This document shows positions 47,022-56,939 of a DNA stretch of 64,000 nt, piece by piece. Source of the stretch: Ornithodoros turicata (lineage: Eukaryota; Arthropoda; Arachnida; Ixodida; Argasidae); the NCBI RefSeq assembly GCF_037126465.1, contig NC_088201.1, forward strand, positions 85,774,273-85,838,272. Reading direction: 5' to 3'. The position numbers and the translations under genes are program-made. Positions within the stretch are counted from its first letter, which is position 1; each line of letters begins with the position of its first letter. Under the pieces are notes generated by a model. It was given only the letters and a program-made list of their open reading frames with translations, had not been told where the DNA came from and ran no database searches.

Positions 47022-47530
47022 TCACGCGCAGCCGGACAGCCCCCTCACTCGCATGTGCATACTTGCATGTAAACCACTCAGGCACCACCTAAAAAAATTG
47101 CGAACGAAGTCGGCCTAGGTGGAAAAATCCCCAAAGAAGTCGACCCTGGTGTTGTCAGTGTGCATGCCTCTACTCGCACGTAAACCACTCACACACCACC
47201 TGAAAAAAATTGCGAACGAAGTCGGCCCATGCGGAAAAATCGTGAATGAAGTCGGCCCAGGTGTGTCAGCATCGTCGCTTGGTAGGGCTGCCGGTGCGCA
47301 TGTCCCTACTTGCATGTAAGCCGCCTACCACACGGCTGTTGTAGCAAATAAACTTATGAACGAAGTCGGCCCAGACGGAAAAATTGGCAAAGAAGTCGTC
47401 CCTGGGTGAAAAATGTACAATGATAAGGGCACGCCCAGCCCTTCGGCCGGCTGGTAAGCGCACGAGCAGCCCTCCACCTGAGCGCCGCCCGCCGGGCGCT
47501 GGAAAAAATACGCGAGTAAAGTCGGCCCAG
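47022..47530. repeat. GAAGTCGGCCCAGG modules, right block
   Basis: Seven more copies occur near 47102, 47134, 47215, 47244, 47358, 47390 and 47513. Spacer types alternate in an order that suggests repeated duplication of a two-unit module. AGCCCTCC with GCGC context at 47467 recurs near 48193. Confidence 0.7.
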
Positions 47531-47954
47531 GTTGAAAAATGCCCGACGGTAAACGAAGGACCTCCGCCAACTCCAACGATCACTTCATAAGAACCTCATT
47601 AATTGTGTCGTGTTGGAATATTCAACTTAGCTGTTGTGCTTGAAGTTATGTACATCTATCAGAACTTTGTAATTAAAACTCCTCTATGGTGCTCACGTAT
47701 AATAATGTTAGACTCTTTATAATAAAACTTGTAATTTTGATTGTAATCGTATTGATTAAAAATATCTTCTTTGATTAAAATGTGCTACCCCATTTTAATT
47801 CTGATTGATTGAAAACTTGTGTGATTACCATTAATAAAAAATATTGTATGATGTGTGATACCCCTTCAATGCTATAACATCATACCTGTAATAAGTATAA
47901 CCTTTGTTACGTGTATCGTATTATGATAGTAATGAAAACCTCCAACCAAGGTAC

Positions 47955-48006
47955 AGGACGGGGATACCCGACGTTTCGGAGCCAGTTCGGCTCCTTCCTC
48001 AGGGGT
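47955..48006 (-). ncRNA. hammerhead-ribozyme-like motif
   Basis: On the minus strand CTGAGGA (48002-47996), a 6-bp stem II GGAGCC/GGCTCC with a 5-base loop, and GAAAC (from 47977) match the hammerhead core fully. After it, CGGG and CCCG could form a short stem III, as in the minimal hammerheads reported from Penelope-like elements. The orientation is opposite to the reverse-transcriptase remnant at 48361-49500. Catalytic activity is not shown. Confidence 0.6.
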
Positions 48007-48360
48007 GGCTGTAGTGGCCGTTGGCAGCAGCGTTCTTATTGTGTTTCTTCTGCTTCAGTTTTTTTTGGCTGGGTTTTTCACCTCTACACTGAGTCACAAC
48101 ATACTTTCCTACACTATTGACTTTAATAAATATATTTTCTTGTACTTTTTGTGTATGACTCCTCTTTGCATGTCTATGCATATTATAAGCGCGCGGACAG
48201 CCCTCCGCACACCCGCCGCGGGGGAAAAAAATACGCGAACGGACCAGACGCGACGGTGGCGCTGCCCTGGCGGGGGTGCCGGCGTTTAACGTTGCCGTGG
48301 TTTTTATCCCTACTATTGCTACTCTTGTCCACTTAGCTAAAGTCTACTGTAATCAATTGG

Positions 48361-49500
48361 GAGGGCAATTCCTACGTTCAAGCTCAGGGTGTATGCGTTG
48401 GTTCTTCCGTGGTACCCATTCTTTCCGAAATTTATTTGAACGATCTTGAGAACTCCATTCAGCTTTTCATTTCTAGTATTATTGATGGTGTGCTATTTGT
48501 CCGTAGGTATGTCGATGATGTCATTGTGATTTTTTATCTGCCTGCCTTATCTACGGACTGCCTGGTTTCTACCCTCACTTCGTTCGCCCCGGAACTCAAA
48601 TTTTCTGTTGAGTTCCCTTCGTGCCATAAAATCAAATCTCTTGACCTCACTTTTTTTTAATCAGATTTTGGCTTGTGTTGGTGTTACTGCAAAGAGGAAG
48701 CAAAGCCACTCTTGCCTTATTCAAGTTCCCACTCTAAAATTGTGAAACATGGTATTATATCCCCTTTGCTTAATGCCGCTATCTCTAAGAGCTGTTTTCA
48801 CCATGTCGATTTCAGTGTTTCTCGTCAGAGTACCAGGTTAATGTCTGCGGGTTATGACAGAAATGTTATAGCATCTAGAGCCTTGGTGTTGTTACGTAAA
48901 TTTTCCTGTCTCACTTCTGTTGTTCGTAATGTTAGCAGCACCCGTCACTAAGACTGTTGCTATTCCCTATCATCACACTGTGTCGCATAACCGCCACATC
49001 GCATAATCGCCAGACACTTTGGTACTAAGATTGTTTTCTCCAACGTTTTCAAGCTAAACAGGCTATCCCCCTTTTCTTCTGTTTTCAAAGGCTGCAGTGT
49101 TAATCACCGTAACCCGCTCGTTTCCTGCTGCAAGTCTGTTGTGTATTGTGTTCTCTTTGAGTGTGGCATGTGCTATGTGGGACAGAGTTCAAGGTGTATC
49201 AATTAAAGACTTAGAGAGCACCAGCTTAGTATGCAGAAAACCCATATTTCGAGCGAACTTGTTGAGCGCATCCGAGAATGTAACAATTGTGAACCCGTTT
49301 TCCCTGAAAAGTAATATTTGGGAAGGAGGAAGCCGCTTCGTGTAGGCTCTTTCGTGAGTCTATTGAGATAGCCACACGAGGGAATTCCGTCAGTAATCCC
49401 TCCTGTATTCCTTTGCCTCCCCTCCGGAGGTTTTTGAAAACATAGAGGCTGTTGTCGACTAAACTTTTGCTGTGTAACGAGAATTTGTTTGAACTCCTTG
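48361..49500 (+). pseudogene. Penelope-like element, decayed reverse transcriptase and GIY-YIG endonuclease
   Basis: Penelope-like elements copy themselves with a telomerase-related reverse transcriptase fused to a GIY-YIG endonuclease. Here a reverse-transcriptase core reads GVCVGSSVVPILSEIYLNDL (from about 48382) and RYVDDVIVIF (about 48507). A stop at about 48658 interrupts it. From 49141 the endonuclease begins CVLFECGMCYVGQSSRCIN, then TAA 49204-49206 where Glu is expected, then RLREHQLSMQKTH. A further frame change near 49310 leads to a recognisable GKEEAASCRLFRESIEIATR block. The copy has several breaks and cannot make a full protein. The N-terminal part is missing or lost in the repeats to the left. 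Confidence 0.8.
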
Positions 49501-52384
49501 TCTCGGGTCTTACTTCACAAGTCAATCACATTTTCGTTGACAGCGTACTCGTATGTCCAGGTCTCCTATTTGAGCTTGCAGAAAAAAGAGGGAACATTAC
49601 ACTGTAAACAACGAGAATTAGCCGAGGCAGGCCACAGATATGGACGGCACAAACATGTAAACCTCGAACTTCCAGAAATTAATGAAATCAAGTAAACTCA
49701 GGGTAAAGGTGTTAGAAAAGATCAGGGTCCGCACCTTTCCTGAGTTATTTGAACAGTACAGTCTAGTTTCTCCATAATGAAGGCACCTGATGCCACATGA
49801 GGACGCCACATGATGACAGCATAAACGTATTCAGTATCACCCAAAAACAACTGACGCGCTTCATCAGCGGTGCAATGAGAGCACGCCGTACTCAGGTAAA
49901 CGCTTACCGCGATTACTTGGGAAGCGCGCTTTTGCTCCAATCCCAGCAACGCACAATCTGACGTACCTTGCGTGATTAACCTGGTACAGAGGTCCCGGCA
50001 CGTAATCAAGACAAAAATGATGTGGAACGATGATGAAATGCATTGGCCCCGCGTTCGCGTTGTGGAACATGAACTTTCGCTAACGCAAGTAAATCGATTT
50101 CGTGTTTGGCGAGGTGGGCAACTGCCCGGGAAAGTGGGACGGCTCTATCTGCACTTTCTTCCTCACGCAAACAGTTCATTTGGGATGAGAAACCAATCCC
50201 GCTGGACTTTAAATTGAGAGTTATTCAGACAAAAAAAGAGAAAATGGAGACGTCAGTAGCGCCCGTCAGGTGCACCCAGCTGTTCCAGAACACTAGGTGT
50301 GTGGCTTGAATGAAATCGCTAGTCACTTTCCAGACATATTATGAAGGTTAAGTCTTAAAAGATGAAGTTGAGTTACGGAAGAAAAATTTTTGTGCGTAAC
50401 TTCTAAATGTGGCGCTTCTCGTCTTCCTATTGTGTAGCACTGACACACGATGCTGTGTAAAGTGTAATAGAGGGAAACAAAATAAGAGACAAAGATATCT
50501 CGTTGACGATACGTTTCTCTGACTCATTTCATCGATGTGACGACCGTTCGAATACGAGAACATGAACATAACGATATGTAGCGAAGAGTGTCATGGGCGC
50601 GTGACTCCCAGCTCGTGAAACGTATGTATATATGCAAATTCAGCTTAAATTAGTCTAATTGAAGTCAAATTTTTAGTGAAACGCAATGGAAGACATGTGT
50701 GCAATACGCCCACACAAATGTTCCAATGTTCCCTCCATTGATGTGCACGGTGTCACAGTTCAGACAAGTTGCCGAGACAGTCGTAAGATGACGCTTGCGT
50801 TCTTCCTGCACCAAGTGCGCATGATGATTATTATTATGATGATAGACAACAGAAAAAGAATGGGTACGTGAGTCGATCAAGTGCGGCATTCGAGAAGCAG
50901 ACATGTATCGTGCAATTCTTCGCGCGTAGCTTGTATCTTAAGGTACGGTGACGTGACCTCGAAAGACATCCCTTTCAGCCATCGCTACATCGCATGACTT
51001 GTTACACACACCTCGTTCAACTCCACAGAAATGACGATCACGCTAATTTCCGGTGGTAGCCTGGAGATTATTCCGATTTTTTGCGAAGTGAAGTGAACTC
51101 TACGGTAGAAGAACAACTATCATGCACTTTTATAGCGCTTCAACTGGCAAGTGGTCTGTGCAATGGACCCTCCACACTCTCTGGTTTATTCGGCACTGGT
51201 CGTTTCCAGTGGATATGTCCGGATAGCAGAGATTCAGAACAAATGAAATGCGGGACCCAAGGGGCGACCAGTCGTCATGAACGTTTCAGACGTCACAGAA
51301 ACGTGTTCATCGTCATTCGCGTAAGTTCATCTCCTGAAATCATTTACTGCTGGTCTTGAAGGGACTATGAAACAATTTCTTCCCGTTTTCATCAGAAAGT
51401 AAACATTTTTCTGAGTCCAGATCCGAAATTTTACCTTTGTCATGCGAGCGGTTTTCTCGGGAGCGAATTTAAACGGAGAGGCGTGGAGTCCAGCTGGCGC
51501 CGCGTCGAGGCGTGCTACCGCGAGGAGAAACAGCTCGCACCTTTACTGAACCACGCCCAGGCACGGGACACGTCATCGTGACGTGTCATGATCCCGCCGT
51601 AGGGTTCCGCATCTGCGTCCATCGGGAGCGGAAATCTTCATAACGTCAGCTTCCGTGCCGGGTCGCGTCGTCTGGTAATGCATATCAAAGCAAAGCCATC
51701 AAATGCGTTTCGCTGTGGTGCCTGTGACTGTGGCTGAGCGTCCGATTTTTCCACGTTACTTAAGCAGTATGGATGATAGTATTCTTTCTCCATGTCTTAC
51801 CAGCTTGGGCTTGGGTATAATATCCGCTGCTACTCGCTGACGCCCGACTGTCGGTCTGATGTCCCATGTTTCCCGCCAGTTCCTGTCGGCTTGTACACAG
51901 ATCATGAGGATGCTTAGGCTCACTAAGCTTTCAGCGACCCTGTGTCGGGCAGTTCAATCAATTCATTTGTCTTGGTGCAGTGACTTCCTGGTTTGTATCA
52001 TCGTCTAGTCGTGATCAACTGTACCTGCGGTTGTGCGCTTTCGCCGACATGCCGAGACGATGTTGGATGGTTCGTTGCGCTAATTCACATCAGTATTCGC
52101 GGGGTACCCAATGTCATATGCTTCCCCAGTAACGAGACGGACAGTTTTTGATGGCACGAAGCAATCGGACGGCCGGAATGGAAAGACGGTGCAGTCCCAT
52201 CGACTCATCGTGTTTGTGGCGAACATTTCCATGCTAGCGATTACGAAGCGGACGTTGAATTCCTCCAACGTGCTGGATACCAAGTTCAGTTTCGTTTAAA
52301 ACAAGGTGTGGTGCAATCACAATATCTGTTCAATGTGTAGCGGGGAAAGAACATCCACCTAAACGCGCAAAAGTGTAAGTACCC
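49501..52384. other. no gene recognised
   Basis: No ORF with a recognisable domain. A GC-rich patch lies at 51470-51700. The sequence near 51359 (AAGGGACTATGAAAC) could be a MITE end, but no partner was found. Confidence 0.35.
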
Positions 52385-52560
52385 AGGCAGCACACCAATA
52401 TTGGCCCAATATTGGACCAATGTGGGCTGTCAGGTTAGCCAATACTAGTCCCATATGGGCTGCTAGTATTGGTCCAAGTGCACCCAGACTCTATTGCACC
52501 AAAATCGGCTGCCTATATTGGCAAAATCATATTGCGCCAATTTTTCCGTGATAACGCAAA
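52385..52560. repeat. ATATTGG/CCAATA-rich repeat
   Basis: About ten copies of CCAAT or ATTGG variants, many as CCAATATTGG-type palindromes, lie in 175 bases. The arrangement is similar to compact interspersed repeats found in other invertebrates. Boundaries are unclear. Confidence 0.5.
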
Positions 52561-52611
52561 CGATGAGTCCGTGTAAGAATTATGATCCGATATACATTAT
52601 CCGATATATTA

Positions 52612-52910
52612 TCCACCACTGATAGTAATAATATTTCTGTCATACTGAGCCTGAAGTCTTCTGTGAATTTCAGATGACTTTACGCCTTCATTGACGAGAA
52701 ACTTCATGACAATTCGCTGTTCGATGTCCGCGCTCACCTCGTTGTCGGCCATCTTGTCCAGCACGTGTCTTCTGTTTTGCACAAACTTTGGACCACCACG
52801 TGGTGAACGCGGAGGCCTGTCGCGTGTGAAAATGACGAAAAAGAAGTAGCGCGAGCCATTTGTACACTCAGGAGAGGGAAAGTCACGGTTTGACTTGAAC
52901 ACCCCTCGTA
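52612..52910 (-). pseudogene. mariner element, 5' end and transposase N-terminus
   Basis: On the minus strand the element begins with the terminal repeat near 52908 (complement of GACTTGAACACCCCTCG), next to TA 52909-52910. A transposase start follows at about 52750: MADNEV, then a helix-turn-helix block KFLVNEGVKSSEIHRRLQAQ that is typical of mariner. The reading frame ends within about 50 residues and the element is cut near 52612. The terminal repeat is the same as at 368-385. Confidence 0.75.
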
Positions 52911-53548
52911 ATATCAATTACTTCCCTTTCTTTTTCTTTTTTTGAATTGCAAAATATAGGGCATGTTACGAGACTACTGGGACTTTTGCCTCTTTCCAAG
53001 TACCACAACTGACGACTTCAAGCTTATGTAACACTATAGTATAAGGTGTCAATGAAGCAGGCGAGCTGGTGTTGTTAGTTTGTGTCCCTCAGTTTCGGGA
53101 TTGATTATGAATGTATTACATAGTATTGTAAACCTGGCTGAACAATAAATGTGTTAAACTTGCAGAATAGGGTAAAGTGGGGTTACTTGTAAGATGGGGG
53201 CAAGTTGAGGACAGTTTGGGTTTTTCGCGTGGCATTTTCTTAGCAATAATGTTTCTCATATGTGACACCAGGGTGAGCACAGTCGTTGTCCGGGCTTTGA
53301 AGTAACGTGTTGACGTTCTGCACGTGGCGTTTTAGAAAGACGTCAGACGCTGTTTTGCAGATGTGGTCAAGGTCAGAGGGGCCTTTTTTTGTCCCTCTGT
53401 AACTTTCGCGAGCATTGAACTTCCAGTTTGAACACTTCTGCTCCTCGGCTAATGACCTTTCCGTTATAATGCTGTGTCACTGCGCTGTGTTTCCATGTGC
53501 ATTACTTGTGGTTGACCGTTTCGGCTGGCCCAAACAAAAGACAAAAGT

Positions 53549-53690
53549 GAGTTTTAGTATACCGTTGATAAGGTTATCGTGCCTATCCGAACCAATCGCA
53601 CTGGTGCGTGACTCGGAATCTTGTCCACTGATTGGTTCCGGTTGATACGGTTCGATGCTAGCCACGTTATCAACGGTCTGCTAAAACTCT
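53549..53690. mobile_element. small MITE-like inverted repeat
   Basis: GAGTTTTAGTATACCGTTGA is mirrored by TCAACGGTCTGCTAAAACTC over about 22 bases; the inner parts (CGGAACCAATCAGT-type) also pair. Confidence 0.6.
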
Positions 53691-54169
53691 CTAAAATTTA
53701 AACCTGGCATTAATTCTTTGATGTCCTCAACTTATCCATAGGGTGGTATAGGTTGATGAAAATATGTATCCTATCATTTTTGGCTCGTACGAAATAAATA
53801 TCTGGTTCGGCACCAGAGTAATTTGTGGATCATTTCTCAAAGGTTTGGGGATTCAGTTAACGGGTTTTGGTACAATTTAGGCGATTATTCTGACTGCTTT
53901 TAACAAAATAGTTCAACTGTCTTCAACATAACCTACCTTACCTTATTTCTCTCCCGTAATTAGTTGTAATAATTTTTTTAAACTCTCCCTCAAGGCTTCT
54001 GAATCCCTTCTTTACCTTTTCTGTGCTTATATAGATAGGGTGAGGTAAAAGGATTATCAAACGGCCACGAAGTTTTACAGAAGTTCAAAAAAAACGCGGA
54101 AACGGATTTTAGGGAAGTTACAAGCACTAGTTTACTACATAGGGAGACGTTAAAGAGTAAAATGGGCAA

Positions 54170-54215
54170 GGGGTCGACGTTTCGACAGTGGCACTGTCTT
54201 CGTCACGACAAAAGA
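54170..54215 (-). ncRNA. hammerhead-like motif downstream of Penelope-like element
   Basis: On the minus strand TGACGA (54205-54200), stem II GACAGTG/CACTGTC and GAAAC (from 54183) follow the hammerhead order. The base before TGACGA is G where the consensus has C, so this copy may be inactive or only resemble a hammerhead. It lies about 260 bases after the endonuclease stop of the Penelope-like element on the same strand, where such motifs are known to occur. Confidence 0.45.
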
Positions 54216-54467
54216 TGCGTAGCTGGTTACACATTACTTAAATAGGTTTGGTACATGACGTCATAATCGTTACGGGCACGCCACATGCGTTTGTCAGTGA
54301 GTCAGGTTCGGGAATATTCCAGAAGGTCAAGTCCGGGTGGTGATGTCAATCGCCGTAGGTCACTGTCCGCTTTGGGGGAAATTCCGGGCAGGGTGAGCGC
54401 TGCTTCAAACTTTGCTGAAAAAAAATGAAAAAAGAAAGGAAACGAAAAGGAAGAAAGTGTAGCTCAT

Positions 54468-55640
54468 CTAGGCGGCCAGATTTCTTACCGTTGAAAGTGC
54501 TCCCAGATCTTCGTTAATGGTTGATTGGAATTTGTAAATGAGATAAGATTCGCATTGTTCCCTGCACCGATCTGAGCTAAAATTTGACTGGAGATTAAAA
54601 AGTGACACATTATTTAGTGAATGACCTGGTTGTTTGAAATGGCGAGAGACCGGGAGGTTTGGCTTTTTTGTAACGTCAGATCGGTGGTTGTTGAACCTGA
54701 TCCGAAATGATGTTTTAGTCTGACCTACGTATTGTGCTTGGCACATGCGGCACTGAATGACATAAATGACGTTAGATGAATTACCGTCGAAGTCACCATT
54801 AATTTTGACGGAAAAATTGGAATTAGTACTTCGGAGTTTTGCATTAATTTGCATATTTGACACCTGCGACCATCGCACGGGTGACAGCCGTTTCCTGGAT
54901 GCGCTGCTTTGCTAACCTTAGAGCTAACTAGATTATAGTGCAGGTTGCGCGCGCGCCTGTAGGTTACCCGCGGTGGCTGAGGCAAAATTTGTCCCATGCG
55001 CTCCGATTGGAGAAGGATACTATGGTGACGGTTTCGTATATTGTTAACGCTTGGAATAGTGCTGCTAAATGTTAAGATGAGGTTTACGGAACCATTATCT
55101 AACACGCGTTTGTGGTTTTGGAACAGGGCTTTGCGATCTGCTTTGCGGGCTTTGTTTAGAGCGTCGTCAACTAAGCTAGGTGGAAATTGACGACCGACGA
55201 ATGTTTCCCTAAGTTCAGCTAGATTTCTGTCCAAGTCATCGTCACTGGAACAGATGCGCCTGTATCGAAGTGCTTGGCTGTAAGGGATGGCAAGTTTAGT
55301 ATGACGCGGGTGACAACTGTTAAGTGCTAGATACTGTTGAGAGTCCGTAGGTTTACGGAACAGGTTTGTGGACAAGACCCCGTTGGTTAACTTTACTTGG
55401 ACATCGAGAAAGTTAACAGGGGACTAACAATGGGTGAACCTGATGGCCGGATGTGCTTTGTTAAAGTCGCTGATAAATGTGATTAGGTCATCTTCTGAGT
55501 GGGGCCACACCATGGAGATGTCGTCCAGGAACTGCTTGTAAAGCGTGGGCTTCTTCAGGCGCTTAGACAGAAATTCCTCCTCTAGAGCTCCCATAGAAAT
55601 ATTTGCATAGTTATGTGCCATTTTTGTACCCATAGCCGTG
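54468..55640 (-). pseudogene. Penelope-like element, 5'-truncated, frameshifted
   Basis: The reverse-transcriptase end begins near 55633 with MGTKMAHNYANISMGALEEE and contains LYKQFLDDISMVW, the catalytic DD. A stop follows at FTHC, then the thumb region continues in frame with LFRKPTDSQQYLALNSCHP and PYSQALRYRRICS (about 55375-55270). A frame change between about 54880 and 54725 leads to the GIY-YIG endonuclease: VIYVIQCRMCQAQYVGQTKT and FRIRFNNHRSDV, ending at 54468. The domain order reverse transcriptase then GIY-YIG is diagnostic. It is cut at the 5' side next to an AT microsatellite at 55641. Not translatable as it stands. Confidence 0.88.
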
Positions 55641-55662
55641 CCATATATATATATATATATGA
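55641..55662. repeat. AT microsatellite at the truncation point
   Basis: About eight AT units lie immediately beyond the truncated end of the Penelope-like element. Confidence 0.85.
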
Positions 55663-55977
55663 GGGTTCGGGAAATTTCATGCTCCTTTTAAGGGGCCGTC
55701 ACACTACCGCGACAAAGAGAAGACACTCATCAAAAACAAGTGTTTTTGTTGCGTCCGTTGCCATGACACACTGCTCTTACAAAAACACCGACAAACGACA
55801 GCACTGAACGACAGTGTAGTCTGTCACTGTCTGTCGACACGTAGACGTCTTGTCTTATGTTTCTGTATCGGTTTCCTGTCACACCAAAATATTCTCCTTA
55901 AAGACCACAGGATCGGTATCACCATCGCGCGCCTCCTTCCTTCCGTTCCTTCTGCTTGCTCGCTTTCCGAAGACAAC

Positions 55978-56459
55978 ATGTTGGATCCGAAACTGGAGAT
56001 GATGACTGCTCTTGCGCTATACTTTGCTTTCAATGATGACGACGATAAACAACCGCCACGTAAGAGAACAGTGTGGGTTAAACCGTGGGTTCCTGTGTTT
56101 CCAAATTTCCACGGTTTAGCCGCAGAGAAACGGGCCAAGTGGCAGTATCGATATAAAATTTTGTGCGTAGTACATCCTCTAACATCTACATTAGCTTCCC
56201 GACACAGTTTTTGTTTGTTTTATCTCTGTTACAAACCCCGAAATTTATCTTGGCGAACCTTGTACATTGCCGTACTTGATTTCACAACATAATTGTACGC
56301 ACACTGCGCAAGGGATAGTGGCGGAATGAGGGAGATCCCCTTGATGACTTTCGCAGTGGTGGAGGGATGAACTGCACCACAGATGCAAAGACAATCCGGG
56401 ATGCCTTCAAGCAATATTTCAACAACGAAGGGCAAGTCAGCTGTCAGCACAAAATGATA
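55978..56459 (+). pseudogene. Harbinger transposase, N- and C-terminal pieces only
   Basis: The N-terminal part from 55978 (MLDPKLEMMTALALYFAFND, then RKRTVWVKPWV) matches the usual start of PIF/Harbinger transposases, where a Trp-Val-x-Pro-Trp block follows basic residues. The frame then decays. At 56343-56459, in another frame, TTDAKTIRDAFKQYFNNEG and a stop after HKMI match the usual C-terminal end. The whole catalytic DDE domain between them is absent, with about 150 bases in its place. The protein would not be functional. Confidence 0.68.
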
Positions 56460-56533
56460 TAAACTCGTAAATTTATTGCACTCTTATGATCATATGTAGT
56501 TATTGCACACAATATTGCGTATGTGTTAAAATC

Positions 56534-56880
56534 ATTCCATGTGGAAGTCTTCAAACTCAATTACGTCTCCCTGCCCAGTTTTCAATGATAATGTGTACTT
56601 TACGACAGCCTGCTGGGCAGCAATCATTGCAGTGTGCCTTTTCACACCTCCAGGGACTTCCCTGATCATGTTTACTATCATAGCACCGTATATTTCGCAT
56701 TCACCACTTTGCGACTTGTGGAGCCTCTCAGTTACTGCACGCAGTAGCTCCTTTTCATCGCTTCGTTGCTTGTCTACTCTTCTCTTTTCACACCTGCTCG
56801 GGGTGTCTTCCAGAATTGTAGGACTACCGTCTACAGGGCTGCTAACCGCAGGGCCACCAACTACAGGGCTGCTACTGCTG
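56534..56880 (-). pseudogene. Harbinger accessory (MADF/Myb-like) protein, C-terminal part
   Basis: The minus-strand frame ends at 56534 after EFEDFHME. It contains ELLRAVTERLHKSQSGECEI, then MIREVPGGVKRHTA and IAAQQAVVKYTLSLKTGQ. In Harbinger elements a second DNA-binding protein is needed to move the transposase to the nucleus and to the ends; its C-terminal region often looks like this. The 5' part is cut off at 56880 by the LINE insertion. The assignment rests on the neighbouring transposase and on residue patterns. Confidence 0.55.
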
Positions 56881-56939
56881 TCCCAACAACAACAACAACT
56901 TTATTACGAGATGATGAATGGGGAGTTTCATCGTCAGGG

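Larger units (their letters stand above)
55690..56880. mobile_element. PIF/Harbinger element, internally deleted, two convergent genes
   Basis: The left end reads GGGGCCGTCACACTACCGCG directly after TTTTAA, consistent with a Harbinger end next to a TTA/TAA-type target. A transposase lacking its centre lies on +, and the C-terminal part of an accessory gene lies on -. This convergent two-gene plan is the known Harbinger layout. The right end is missing because the LINE at 56881 interrupts it, and I did not find it beyond the LINE. Confidence 0.7.

Noticed and set aside
47266..47583. Overlapping minus-strand ORFs with repeated GPTSF/WADF words
   Set aside because: They are translations of the GAAGTCGGCCCAGG repeat modules, not of a protein family.
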